A DNA stretch of 64,000 nt from Hygrophila difformis (taxonomy: Eukaryota > Streptophyta > Magnoliopsida > Lamiales > Acanthaceae), in contig JAOANR010000004.1 in assembly GCA_030278955.1 (NCBI GenBank), positions 14,062,428 through 14,126,427 of the forward strand, in the 5' to 3' direction. The notes beneath the pieces were generated by a model that ran no database searches, was not told the DNA's origin, and saw only the letters and a list, made by a program, of their open reading frames with translations. This document shows, in pieces, positions 44,346-56,425 of this stretch. A program made the translations under genes and the position numbers. Numbering within the stretch: position 1 is the stretch's first letter; each line of letters begins with the position of its first letter.

Positions 44346-47294
44346 TGTAACACCCCAGATTTAATAACCCAGGCCGGGATGTCACCGCCACACCTCCCTA
44401 GCAATACGCGGTTTCTCTGAGCTTGTTAGAGAGATGCAAGGCTATTGTTTTCCAGAATTTAAAACATTTCAAATAGCCCATTTATAAATATATAACAAAA
44501 ATCATTACATAGTATTATCTAAGTTGCAGCGGAAAGTAATATTAAATATAGATATAGCAGCGGAAATATAAATAGGGCCAACACGGCCAAAACACGGGTT
44601 ATACAGGCCCGTTATGCAAGTCATGTATAAAAACGAGAGTAAACGTTCCCAAAATCCCAATGCATGCTATGCTCATGTGTAAGCCTCATACTCTGAAAAG
44701 AAAAAAGAAAGCAACGGTTTTGTCAGCATAAACATGCTGAGTAAGTTAACCCCTAGCATACAGTAATGGGGTTTCAAAGCCTTTAGTTATTTAAGAAAGA
44801 ATTGACTTACGTTTAGCACGATTGCATGCCCTATATAAAATAGCTCGACTAAACAATGGAGTTTAATTGTATAAATCCAAGGTATGAATTCCAAATGATC
44901 ACAGATATAACTTGCAAGGCGATTGACTAAATTGACAAAAACCAAAACACAATTTAACAAGGATTTAATTAGATCTCGTATAAATTTCTCGTTTCGTTTC
45001 TTTTATAGATCACCATTCGCTAGGGCTCTTATGTCCACTAGCCTCATGGTCAATATTTCACTAGGGCCCTTACGTCCGCTAGTCATACGCTTGGGCCCTT
45101 ATGTCCACAAGCCACATAATCAATATCGTGCTAGGGCTCTTACGTCCGCTAGACATACGCTTGGGCCCTTATGTCCACAAGCCACATAGTCAATATTGAT
45201 AGTATCTAACTTGGTCACAAATCACCAATGTTTCAAAAGAATTTAGAAAAAAAATGTTTTTATTTGTTTAGACATATCTCGCAAATCATGTGTTTCTCAA
45301 AAGACGAGTTTTTCAACATTCCAACCAAGCCATTGCCACAGTATACGCCATCTCAGTTTAAAATTTCATTTCAAAGGCAATCGACTTCAAATTTCTACAG
45401 TAGATCAAAAACACGCTAACGAACAACTTTTGTGTTTTAAGTTTTCCGAAATTATGTGAGGAAATGGGTGAAATTTTACAATCTTTACAAAGGCCAAAAT
45501 CTGTCATGATTGTCTACACAGCGCACTGATTTTCAAAGAAGTCTTTAACATAGCAAACGACCTCCAAAATTTATGAAATTTTACAGACACTTAAAAGACA
45601 CCAAAATAAACAAGTTTTATTAGAGGCAAATTATGCAAATTCATCACGGATTAAGTCAGATTAATCCACTAAGTTCGGTTTAAAAATCTGTCAACTTTTC
45701 CTTCTCGGACACAGTGTATTCAAAATGGATTTTAACTATCCAAACTTTAATGAAAATGCACGAAAATTCACAGTCATATTCTCAAGACATTTATCTTTAA
45801 CTTTTATGTTTTCACCAAAGATTAGTTTTGACCACAAGTGATAGGAAAATGCACATCAAGTTCGACCAAACAATCTGTCATGGTTTTCGAAAGAGTCATG
45901 CCTCACAAAAAATGTTCGACGCAGTTTGGGGTATCAAATCTTAATAAAAATGAATAAAATTTTACAGAGGTATTCATGACTCATAGATCTACAAATTTCA
46001 TGTTTAACACAAGTCCTAATTCGGCCTAGATCCGAGGTCAAAATGGCTAACAAGTTCGAGATTCAAATCTGCCAAAGTTCTAAGTTCGAAAAACGGGCAG
46101 CAGTGTTCGGATTCGGTTTTTGGGCATCAAACCATAACAAACAATTACAAAAATTTTACACAAGGTAGATATATGTCTTAGGAACACTTCTTATGTTTTG
46201 AGTTTTCTCTTTTGAAGACTTTTAAGGGTTCGAAAAATTCATCCAAAAACATTGCACGCGTGTGAGACTTCTATTGACAGATTTTATTAAATTCTTGTGT
46301 TGAATCTTATGTTTGATCGATTTTTAGCCACCAAAAACCGTATGTAAGAATTAAATTACTTAATATGAGTTCTAAACAGCCCTTGGTTCGTTCGGAATCT
46401 ACGGATGGCTACGAACGGATCTCCTCAACGCGAAGCTTCCGACTTTGGCCACGAATTCGACTCGAAAGAAGAAATCTAGTGTTAGATCGAATTTTCGGGT
46501 TTGAAAACTTAAACGAAAGCCTAGGAACGACTTACCACAATCTGGAATCCCAAAGATCTTGTTCTCCACGCTTCCTCCATCGATTTTCGTCGCCGGAAAG
46601 TGATCGGAAAGTTCGAAGTTGGTGATTTCGAGTTTGGAAGAAGTTTGAAGAGTTTGAGAGGAATGGGGGCTGCCTTTGTGAGTGGATTAGGGTTTACAAG
46701 TCTGATTATAGGGTATGGGATCCATCAAAATCGTCCCATATCCCCTTCCCTCCTTGGTGATTGTGTTTCCATAGTCGGGGGTCGAAAATATGGTAAGAAA
46801 TCGCCGAAATCGTGCAAGTGTGCAGCTGCCTCTGTAGTGGCGCGGTGGTGGCGCGATCTTAGGGAAAACCCCGTGCGGCGACCGCGCGGCTCTGGCCTGG
46901 GCGGGGTCGTGCGATCCGTCGGGCCCTTTCTCCTCTCTTTCGGACTTCTGTCCTTCTACGTTTTCGGGCTCGACTTTTCGGGTCGTTCTCGGGTTACGAT
47001 TCCTTTCTTAAATTTATTTCGACTCAATTGAATTTCACATTCGAAATCTTGAATCCGTCGAGTTTGAATTCGTCGTCTTTCGACTCCCGTGTAATAATTT
47101 ATCTAATTAAATTATTTCCGACTTCACGGGTTCTTGGATATTTAATTCCTTCTTGAATTAAATTTCATTTCTCATTTCATCTTTTGGAATTAAATTCCAT
47201 TTCTCATTTTATCTTTAAATTATTTAATTTATTTAATTTATTTATATATTGTATTTATTTATTTATTTATGTTACAAAATTCTCGGGTGTTACA
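44346..47294 (-). mobile_element. Solo LTR of the Tekay-related family, inside the LARD-like LTR
   Basis: 2949 bp, TGTAACACC...GGTGTTACA, flanked by CCAAG (44341-44345 and 47295-47299). The undisturbed site is in the left LTR at about 38339. Compared with the solo LTR at 33188, this copy begins (minus strand) at the inner TGTAACACCCGAGAATTTTG, without the 240-bp upstream extension. It has a hairpin array at 45019-45182. Confidence 0.9.
45019..45182 (-). repeat. Five-hairpin array with compensating stems
   Basis: Units share the loop GGCYCTTAYGTCC. Stems: GCTAG/CTAGC (45019-45042), ACTAG/CTAGT (45060-45083), GCTTG/CAAGC (45089-45112 and 45159-45182), CTAG/CTAG (45131-45152). Stem differences occur in matched pairs. 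The sequence is unrelated to the arrays in the other LTRs, but the position is the same, 673 bp from the LTR 3' end. Confidence 0.85.
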
Positions 47295-47945
47295 CCAAGA
47301 CATTGTTATAAGTTTCAATTTATTATCATCTTATTATGAATTCTCTAAAATTTATTTGATGGAGTGGAATATATTTTATGAAATGGAACTTGAATAGTCC
47401 AGGAGAATTGAGATTCGAAATTTAGAGTCTTATGGGAAGGTGTGGTTGTGACAAGTGTTTTAAGGGTAGGCCTTTAAACAAATGTTGTATTGTTAACCTT
47501 CTTAGTTCCTTAAAATTGTAGGTGGTACTTGGAAGAGAGAGACAACGATATCGTGTTTGGATGACTTTGAAGAATTTGAAGCTTCGAATTAAGGCAAGGG
47601 AGTAGAATAGTGTAAAGAATTTAGGGATTGGCCGGGATTTGGCCGGAGCGACCAAATTGCGCTCGTTCCCCGTGTTTTGGTGGTTTATTTATGTCTTTAT
47701 TCATTTATGGTGGACTTTAAGTTAATATGTGAAATAGCATATTATGGTATTAAATGTGTAGACTCGTACGAATATGTATTCGTGATATTATAGGGATATA
47801 TGGGACACATATATCTCTAAGTTGTTATTCACCATTATGTGAGGCTTGGTAACGCTCGTGTTATACAGATGAAGGTAGAACTAGTTGTTCCTGACAGGTG
47901 TGGATTGCCAGTATGTGAGGCGTGGGAAACCTCAGTCATGTGTAT

Positions 47946-48678
47946 TGTAATACCCCGAGAGAGGGTATGGAAGAATAGCTTAAAAGGATTGAAAAATCTA
48001 CTCATGTCAACAAGGTGCACCTTTCTTTTCTGGTGACCATCCCATAAGAACTCCACAGTTAAGCGTGCTTGTTGTGGAGTAGTATTAAGGATGGGTGACC
48101 TCCTGGGAAGTCTCCCAGGGTGTGCGCGAGTGAGGCCAAAGCGCACTAGAAAGAGTTCTGTTGACCTGTGGGGCCAGACTTCAATGCCAAAAGAAGCTCG
48201 AAGGCACCTCCGGCTCCATAGCGGCCGGGGTGTTACAGAATGGTATCAGGGCCAACCTGCGACCGCGCGCTGTGCTGGGAGTACCAATCAGGCGTCTAGC
48301 GGGGCAAAGATCCTGAGGGACTTTGATTAGGCGATCGAGGCGCAACGATGACGTTGCGTACGTTGCGTTCTCAAGTGGGGGAGATTGTAATACCCCGAGA
48401 GAGGTTATGGAAGAATAGCTTAAAAGGATTGAAAAATCTACTCATGTCAACAAGGTGCACCTTTCTTTTCTGGTGACCATCCCATAACAACTCCACAGTT
48501 AAGCGCGCTTGTTGTGGAGTAGTCTTAAGGATGGGTGACCTCTTGGGAAGTCTCCCAGGGTGTGCGCAAGTGAGGCCAAAGCGCACTGGAAAGAGTTCTG
48601 TTGACCTGTGGGGCCAGACTTCAATGCCGAAAGAAGCTCGAAGGCACCTCCGACTCCATAGCGGGCCAGGGTGTTACA
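47946..48678 (+). mobile_element. Second Cassandra TRIM
   Basis: 733 bp. LTRs 47946-48237 and 48386-48678; PBS TGGTATCAGGGCC near 48241 (one mismatch to the usual site); purine tract AAGTGGGGGAGAT before the second LTR. Contains the 5S-like GTTAAGCGTGCTTG and GGATGGGTGACCTCCTGGG. Target duplication TGTAT (47941-47945 and 48679-48683); the empty site is at 38986-38990 in the sister LTR. Confidence 0.93.
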
Positions 48679-49571
48679 TGTATGTTGTCCTGGAACTCAT
48701 TCCCGTGTTTCTCTCTTTGTGTTTGATTTTGGATTTATTCCCTTATCTGGATTTGACCCGTAGGGATATTCAGCTGATATCCCAGGTCTGTGTGTTGTGC
48801 GAGTTGCACGTTTTGGCAATTGGGTGTGTACCCTGTGCCTGTACTGTTTTGGCAATTGGGCGTGTACCATATGCCTGTACCCGCTGGACGCCGCTCTGGT
48901 CAGTGTAGACTATGCGGCTCCCTCACCATTGTTATTGGCCCTGCGTAGGCTGTTCGTCCGCGGCGGGGGCGACGTTGACGGGTAGTTCATTGTGATGGGA
49001 GAGGGTGGTGTCCTCTCGCCAATGATGACCGTCGACCATAGATAGACACATAGGTCATGTCATTCATTCATCATGTCGTAACACTTATTTGATGCAGTGG
49101 TTGAAGCACCGGTATGGGACGGTGTGATGGTTTGCATTTCTTTACTTATGTATTTATTAATTTTGTTAATGTTTGACAGTATTATGTTGGTTGATGAATC
49201 CCCGTTCCCCCCATTATTCTTTCCCTTGCTAAGTACCCGTACTGACTCCCTGTTATTTTTCTTTTATAGATACTCCTGAATGGCGCAGTGCATTGGGAAT
49301 ATTGAAGGGTTGGGGATGAGCGAATATATTTTATTTCAGAAATGGTTTTGCTTACTTAGTTAATTGATCTATTATGTTCTATTTATAGTTAATTATTCTG
49401 CCTTGAGTTTTAATATATTTAGAAAGGCCGGTGAGCCGTAGTTAGTTAGAGACTTCGATCCTGGCTTCGTGTTACAGACCCTAAGTTGACTGGCCAACAG
49501 CTTAGGTGATGTAGCACGGCAGTGGCGTCACGAAAATTTTTGGTTTAAAATTTTTGGGGCGTTACACCGCC

Positions 49572-52163
49572 ACACATCCCTAGCAAGACACGGATTCTCC
49601 GAGCTTGCTAAAGAGATGCAAGGCTATGGGTATTGCAAAGAGTTTTAAAATAAGTCCGGAAATTACTTAAAAATAATAATGAAGTCTCATCCACACATAA
49701 TAGTAATAATGATATGTTGCAGCGGAAATATTAAAATGGGCAGACATGGCCAAAACTCGGGTTATACAGACCCGATATGCAAGTATCATAAAAACGACAA
49801 TTCAATGTTTAAAATGGTGTCCCCCAAATGCACATGCTTATGCATTTTCTCCATACTCTGAAAAGAAAAGAGAAACAACAATTTTATCAGTATTATAAAA
49901 TACTGAGTAAGTCGATCCTAACATAGCAATAAAGGGGTTTAATTTAATAATTAAAATTTTACTCCTAATTATGCATACAAACAATCCATTTACCAATTTA
50001 AAAATAAGAATTTAATTTGTATACTTGAACATGCATTTAAATTCATATATAATAATTTATGCATGGTATAAAATTCAAGATATAATTTAAATGCATAATT
50101 AAAGACAAAAATAAATAAATACATAAAAGAAAAGGATTAAGTCTTTTAATTTCTCCCATTACGTCACCATCTCAACAATATTTAGTGTAGCCGGTAGTCC
50201 GGCGGCCGCAGCCGTATCTGCCATACCCAGTAACACTCCGGAGCCTCGGGAAACCCATACGGATACTCCCGAGAGTTTAGGCCATATATCTCATCGCCGC
50301 TTTGGCGTAGTTTTTTTCATTCAAGTATCTTGCGTCCATTATAGGCACGCCGAAAAGGCTAGAGTGGCACCCTGCAGAGCACTCACCCCCTACCTAAGTA
50401 TCCGATATCGTTTCAACTTAGTGTAACGGGATTTTTGATAAAATATAGTCTTATCATATATCAAGGTTTCGATCGTTTGTTTCGAAATTTCAAAATCTCA
50501 CAAATTTAAGGCAGCTCGTTGTCACAGTTTACGCCTTTTTAATTTAAAAATTCATTTCAAATCCGAAAAATCTGAAATTTTTACAGTATATTAAAAACAC
50601 ACTAACGAACAACTTTTATGTTTTAACGATTTCAAAATAAGGTGAGGAAAAATGCCAAAAATCGAGTTTACTACACAACCAATGTACTGTCAGGATTCAG
50701 TTTTGACACAGTTCATAAATTCGACTTTTTGACATATCAAATGGACTCCAAAAATTCTGAAATTTTGTGGACACATGCTAGACATGATTATCTACAACTT
50801 TTCTTTCCATTGCCAATATTATTTCGGACTAGAAATCATAGAAACAGGCTCATCAAGTTCGGACACATATGCTGTCAGCTTTTCAAAAACGTTTGAAATT
50901 ACAGTTTATGTTCAACACGATTTGAGGTAGTAAATGTTGATGAAAATCTCTGAAATTTTTACACAACATAGCTTAAGGTGTTAGGATCAAAATTTTAGTT
51001 TTGCGTTTTTCGGTTTGAACTCTTGAGATAGGGGTTTTAAACGGATTTCAGAAAACGCGCGAGTTGGGGTTTTTAGGTTCGATTTTTACGTTTCGTTACA
51101 AAGTCACTAATTCGGACGCCCCTAAACCACCCGTATTGATATGAAAGGTATCAACTTACTGTAATGAAGTTCTTGGTCATCCTAGGGTCGCTCGAATCAT
51201 GTAAAATCACCACGAACGGATCTACGCACACGTTATCCTTCTCCTTCGGCCACGAACGTGTTTGCAAGTCAAAGATCCGTAAGTTAGAGTGAGGTTTGAG
51301 ATTAAAAACGAGAAAGAATCCTAATCTAACCCTTACCAATGATTCAAGATCAGTGTCCCTTGATCTATACGCTTCCACGGTCAGTTTTGGTTGCCGGAAA
51401 ATCGCCGGAAGGTCGTTGGAAAGTCGTCGGAAAGGTGTTTTGGCTTTGGGAGAGTTTTGGGGTGAAGGGAGGCTCTTGATGACTGATTATGGGGTGGAAA
51501 TTCATCCCCCATCGTCCTAATACCCTTACCTCCGACTGGGATTGACTTTTCTTAGTCGGGGGTCGAATTTTTGGCAACAAATCGCCATGCTTCCACTCGG
51601 GGTGGCGCGGCAGTCCGGACCGGGTCGTGCGATTCGTCTGGTCTTTTCGTACTCTCTTTCCGACTTCTATCCTTCCACATTTTCCGGCTCGATTTTTCGT
51701 GTCATTCTCGGATTACGATTCCTATCCTAAATTTGTTTCGACTTAAATTGATTTCATGTTTGAAATCTTAATTCTGTCGGTTTTGGATTCGTCGGCTTCT
51801 AAATCGTCGTGTTTTGACTTCCGTGTATTTCTAATTTTACGGGTTCTCGGAAATAAAACCTCTTCGCTCGTCGGATTAAATTCTATTTTATATCCTAAAA
51901 ATTACGGGTATTACAGTCTACTCTCCTTAAGAATCAACTTCGTCCTCGAAGTTGCTCTTTATCATCTCGCGAGTTCGGGAATTGTTTGATTGAGTGATTG
52001 TATTATTGTGTGTTTTTGTTTGTTATTATTTGACTGAACCCAGAATTGAAATTTCCAAGTTGTCTATGTACCCCGTGAAGGGATCAAGTCATTACGTAGT
52101 TCAAAATAATTTGAATTTTTTATTTGGGATACAAAAATATTCGGAAATATTCGGGCCGTTACA
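49572..52163 (-). repeat. Main part of the chromovirus 3' LTR
   Basis: With 37118-37161 it makes a 2.6 kb LTR. Features: hairpins GCCGG/CCGGC (50190-50203) and CTCGGG/CCCGAG (50245-50273); donor-like GTAAGT at 51154-51159 (minus); acceptor-like CTTTTCAG near 49858; an inner purine tract plus second TGTAATACCC start at about 51914-51930 (minus); the shared TACGTA-type motif at 52030-52115; terminus TGTAACGGCCCG at 52163. Confidence 0.8.
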
Positions 52164-52938
52164 TCCTCTCCCTCTTAGGATTACAGTTATGTCCCCATAA
52201 CTGTGGTTGCATCGTCTTGGAATAGGGTCGGGTAACGCTCATGTCTGCCTCTAATTCCCATGTTGCCGTTTTGGCTTTGTGGTTCGACCAAAGAACCTTG
52301 ACCATTCTCACGGTCTTATTTCTTGTTACTCTCTCCTTCACGTCGAGTATTCGTACCGGAATTTCCTCGTAGCTCAAGTCATCATCCAATTCAATCTCTT
52401 CGGGTTGGAGTACATGGGTCGGATCGTGCACATACTTCTTCAATTGTGAGACATGGAACACATCGTGGACACGAGCCAATTGTGGCGGCAATGCTAGCCG
52501 ATAGGCTAGATTTTCCACTCTTGCTAGGATCTCGTACGGTCCTATGTATCGTGGACTCAATTTCCCTCGCTTGCCAAAGTGCATCACACCCTTCATAGGT
52601 GATACCTTAAGCATAACCTTATCGCCGATTTGAAATTCCAAGTCTTGCCGTCTCACGTCTGCATAACTCTTTTGCCGGTCTTGAGCGGCTCTCATCTTTC
52701 CTTGGATTACCTTGATTTGTTGAGCCATGTCCTCAACAAGTTGTGGTCCAACTACCACTGTCCTATCGCTCTCTTCCCAGCTCAACGGACTTCGGCACTT
52801 GCGTCCATACAGTGCCTTGAAAGGTGCTATGCCGATGCTAGCATGGTAGCTATTGTTGTAGGAAAATTCAATTAAGGGTAAATGATTTTCCCAACTTCCT
52901 CTAAACTCTAGTACACATGCCTTTAGCATGTCCTCCAA
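52159..52938 (-). pseudogene. Chromovirus integrase C-terminus and chromodomain
   Basis: The second half of the integrase after a nonsense codon. The codons before the ATG encode TERTIQT with the catalytic Glu; then LPLIEFSYNNSYHASIG, GDKVMLKVSPMKGVMHFG and LSPRYIGPYEIL of the C-terminal domain; then a chromodomain (VRILDVKERVTRNKTVRMV, KVLWSNHKAKTATWEL). The chromodomain places it among chromoviruses, close to Tekay/Del. The frame ends just before the purine tract. Broken from its upstream half by one TAG. Confidence 0.88.
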
Positions 52939-52959
52939 CGTTTGGATCGTTCTTTCTGT

Positions 52960-53832
52960 CTATCCATCCGTCATGGGGTGGAACGCGGTACTCATCTTTA
53001 TTTTCGTACCGAGGGCTTCTTGTAGTTTTGTCCAATAATGAGAGACAAATCTACTGTCTCTATCCGAGATGATGTCATGTGGTACTCCATGCCGGCGTAC
53101 CACATTGTCGACATACGCCTTTGCCAATTGGTCCATTGACCAAGTGTCCTTCATTGGTATGAATATGACAGCTTTCGTCAACCTATCCACGATCACCCGG
53201 ATTTTATTTATCCCTTTCGGTGACCGCAGTAACCCCGAGACGAAATCCATTGAAATGCTATCCCATTTCCAACTCGGGATTTCCAATGGTTGCATTAGCC
53301 CTAGGGGTTTTTGGCGTACTGCCTTGATCTTCTGGCAGGTGAGGCATCTTGCCACAAACTCGGCTACCTCTCTTTTCATGTTCGACCACCAATAGTTCTT
53401 CTTTAAGTCCTTGTACAGCTTGTCGCCCCCGGGATGAACCGAGTAGGGGGTATTATGGCCTTCCTCCATCACTTTTTGCTTCAGGTCAATGCATTTTCGT
53501 GGTATACACCACCTTCCCTTGAAGCGGATGCTTCCGTCCTCATGGATTTTAAAATCCATTGCCTTTCCTTCGGCAATGCTCTTCCTAATTTCTTCCAACT
53601 TCTCATCACCCGGTTGGGCGAGTCGTATTTCATCGAATATGGTAGGTCCCACTACCATCGCGTTGACGACTTCGTTTACTGTGCCAGAATGCACCAACTC
53701 TAGACTCAATTTCGCCAAGTCTCTGTACAACTCGGCCGGTATCACAAGTAAATTCGCCACGTGTTGAGTCTTTCGACTTAAGGCATCGGCTACTACGTTG
53801 GCTTTTCCTTCGTGATAAGAAATCTCCAGGTC
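52960..53832 (-). pseudogene. Chromovirus integrase N-terminus and core
   Basis: Starts after the stop that ends the RNase H frame: ISYHEGKANVVADALSRK linker, HHCC zinc finger (HNTPYSVHPGGDKLY and CLTCQ), then the core with SMDFVSGL and IISDRDSRF supplying the first two Asp. The frame ends in TAG immediately after TDG, where related proteins have Gln. A point nonsense mutation is the simplest explanation. Confidence 0.88.
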
Positions 53833-54447
53833 CTAAAACTTGATCAGTTCCAACCATCTTCTTTGCCTCAAATTCAGCTCTTTTTGCGTGAATATGTACT
53901 TGAGGCTCTTATGGTCGGTGAACATCTGACACTTTCGCCCATAGAGATAATGTCTCCATATTTTTAAGGAGAACACGACTGCGGCCAGTTCTAAGTCGTG
54001 TATCGGGTAGTTCTCCTCGTGTGATTTTAGTTGACGCGATGTGTATGCTATAACCCTTTGATCTTGCATCAGCACGCATCCCAATCCCTCTTTCGAGGCG
54101 TCGTTGTACACCTCGAAGTCTCCATCCTCCGATGGTAACGCCAAAACTGGCGCTGTGTTAAGTCGCTTCTTCAGATCTTGGAATGCGGACTCACATTCAC
54201 TGGTCCAGTCGTATTTCACCCCTTTCTTCAACAGTTGGATCAACGGGCGTGCGATTTTCGAGAAGTCCTTTACAAATCGCCTGTAGTATCCTACCAGTCC
54301 AAGGAAACTTCTTATCTCTGTTGGATTCTTCGGCGGTACCCACTCGGTGTCTGCCGAGATCTTCGCCGGATCTACTGCCACTCCGTTGGCGGATACTATA
54401 TGCCCAAGAAATGCTAATTCTTTCAACCAAAAGTCGCATTTGGACAT
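53833..54447 (-). pseudogene. Chromovirus RT connection and RNase H
   Basis: Contains [18 protein letters not shown] and [19 protein letters not shown] (end of RT), then RNase H motifs [24 protein letters not shown] and [10 protein letters not shown] with Asp, Glu, Asp. It is joined to the RT frame by a frameshift near 54440. It ends in TAG after LIKF, where the family usually reads on (DLEISYHEG follows in frame). Confidence 0.88.
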
Positions 54448-55388
54448 TTACCATACGGTTGATTTACTCGTAGGATCCCTAACACTTTGTGTAAGTGTTC
54501 GGAATGTTCTTCGCTTTTCAAGTAGATCAGGATGTCATCTATGAACACCACCACGCATTGATCTAATAGTTCTCGAAATACGTTGTTCATGAGATTCATG
54601 AACATCGCTGGGGCGTTCGTTAGCCCGAATGATAGCACTGTGAACTCATAGTGTCCGTAACGAGTTCTGAACGCCGTCTTCGGAATGTCCTTTTCGGCGA
54701 TCCTCAACTGGTGATATCCAGATCGCAGGTCGATCTTTGAGAACACTGAAGCTCCCTTCAGTTGGTCAAATAAATCTTCGATCCTGGACAACGGGTACTT
54801 GTTCTTGACGGTGACTTGATTTAGCCCTCTATAATCAATGCATAGTCGTAGGCTTCCGTCTTTCTTCTTAACGAATAAGATCGGTGCTCCCCATGGGGAC
54901 GTGCTCGGCCTTATGTGTCCCTTCTCCAACAACTCATCGAGTTGTTCCATTAGCTCCTTCATTTCCAGTGGCGCCATGCGGTAAGGAGCTTTTGAGACAG
55001 GTTCCGTTCCCGGAATGAGGTCTATGGTGAATTCAAGATCTCTCTCAGGTGGCATGCCGGAAACGTCTTCCGGAAACACATCCGGGTATTCTCTCACCAC
55101 CGGAATGTTATCTACCTTGACTCCTTCAGCCTCAAGGTTATGAATGTAGCATGCATATAATGCGTAACCCTTACGCATTAAGCTACATAATTTAAGGGCG
55201 TTAACTATCTTGTTAGACTTCTTAGGGGGCTGGGAGTAAAAGATGACTCTCCTTCCCTTACTCTTTGACAGTGTGATCTTTTGCTTTTGGCATTCGATCA
55301 CGGCCTTATATTGGGTTAACCAATCCATCCCTAGTATGACGTCAAAATCCCTTAAATTGAATTCTACCAAGTTCACGAAAAACTCCAC
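54423..55388 (-). pseudogene. Chromovirus protease remnant and reverse transcriptase
   Basis: 321 residues. It opens within the protease ([11 protein letters not shown], the protease end); the protease active site is absent. Then the linker [15 protein letters not shown] and [61 protein letters not shown] with catalytic Asp, [26 protein letters not shown] with the Asp pair. RT motifs are intact until the frameshift at the 3' end. The start ATG is simply the first Met after a deletion junction. Confidence 0.9.
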
Positions 55389-56425
55389 TCATTCACCCGG
55401 TGGCCATTGCGACCACACCGGTAGCATGCGCCCTGTTGGGGGCATCCCCTAGCCAAGTGAGGCTTGCCACATCTCGGGCATGGTGGCACTGGGTTACCCT
55501 GGAAAAAGGTTGTCCCATCATTTCCCCTATTGTTGTTCGGAGGGGGTCTGTTCAGGCCTTCCCGAAAGTTGTTTCCTCCAGAGTTGTTACCGGGTCGGTT
55601 ATCCCTATTCCTCTTATCTTGTCCCTGAGATCCTCGCCAGGGTTCTCCACTCACTTTCCTCTTCAGTTGTTGCACCCTTGCGACAGCTACCGCACGATCA
55701 TACACCGCTTGCAAGTCCGGGTAATGGACGCCAGTGATCACTTCCCGTATGGTCAAGTTCAGCCCCATATCAAATTTCTGTGCCTTTTCCACGTCTGTCG
55801 GCACGAGTCTTGGTGCGAAACGCACCAACTCCTTGAAACGGGCATAGTATTCCTGGACTGTTTGTCCTCCTTGTTTCAAAGACAGGAACTCTTCATACAT
55901 GGTTGCCTTTGTGCTCATGGGATAAAAGCGATCCCTGGGCAGTCCCATAAACTCCTCCCACGAGTAGGGTTCTTCGTCCTCAGTTAACTTCTCCTGGGTG
56001 GCACGCCACCAGTCGTCCGCCTCTCCTCCGAGGTAGTATGATGCCACATGCACTTTTTTGCCAATCGGGCACTTCACAGCATTTAGTAACTTATCGAATG
56101 TTCGGATCCATTCCTCGAGTTTAGCCGGGTCCTCCTCGTCGGCGTAGTGCGGCGGGTGATATGAGTTCACCATGGCTAAGTAATTAATGCGGGCCTCGGG
56201 TGGAGGTACCGCAGCTGCTTGGCCCTGGTTTAACTGCGCGTTCCCTAGCGCAATAAGAACCTCTTCTAAAGTGCGTAGGCGATCGCCCATGTTGCTTGGT
56301 ATAAGGTTTGCTGGTTCCTCCTGAGCGTGCACCCCCTCGTTTGGTATCAGCATATCTGGTTGCCTAGGAGTTTCGTTGGTATTGGGAGTAATGGGTTGGG
56401 CACTTGGTCTTTCTCTCGATGCCAT
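55373..56425 (-). CDS. Chromovirus Gag (C-terminus lost in deletion)
   Basis: 350 residues. The first 100 are polar, Pro/Asn-rich. A Retrotrans_gag capsid domain at about 105-235 includes [29 protein letters not shown] and [15 protein letters not shown] basic Asn/Gly-rich linker precedes the nucleocapsid. The first zinc knuckle [13 protein letters not shown] is complete; the second starts [14 protein letters not shown] but loses its last Cys. The frame then meets the deletion and stops. The deletion removed the end of gag and most of the protease and put gag and pol out of frame. Confidence 0.9.
   Translation of the reverse strand: MASRERPSAQPITPNTNETPRQPDMLIPNEGVHAQEEPANLIPSNMGDRLRTLEEVLIALGNAQLNQGQAAAVPPPEARINYLAMVNSYHPPHYADEEDPAKLEEWIRTFDKLLNAVKCPIGKKVHVASYYLGGEADDWWRATQEKLTEDEEPYSWEEFMGLPRDRFYPMSTKATMYEEFLSLKQGGQTVQEYYARFKELVRFAPRLVPTDVEKAQKFDMGLNLTIREVITGVHYPDLQAVYDRAVAVARVQQLKRKVSGEPWRGSQGQDKRNRDNRPGNNSGGNNFREGLNRPPPNNNRGNDGTTFFQGNPVPPCPRCGKPHLARGCPQQGACYRCGRNGHRVNEWSFS

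Larger units (their letters stand above)
37162..49566 (+). mobile_element. Long-LTR element without coding interior (LARD-like)
   Basis: Inserted in the 3' LTR of the chromovirus with duplicated CCGCC (37157-37161 and 49567-49571). Left LTR 37162-40051 (2890 bp), interior 40052-43167, right LTR 43168-49566, which itself holds a solo LTR and a Cassandra TRIM. PBS TGGTATCAGAGC at 40055, one base or so after the LTR; purine tract AAGGGGGAGGGA just before 43168. LTRs differ at a few percent of sites. The 3.1 kb interior has no recognisable gag or pol domain. Confidence 0.88.
43168..49566 (+). repeat. Right LTR of the LARD-like element, with two insertions
   Basis: Consists of 43168-44345, 47300-47945 and 48684-49566 around the solo LTR and the Cassandra TRIM. 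Two stretches present in the left LTR are missing: about 39345-39395 and about 39810-39945. Otherwise very similar to 37162-40051. Confidence 0.85.

Noticed and set aside
55400..55987. 195-residue plus-strand frame
   Set aside because: Antisense to the chromovirus gag, with no features of its own.
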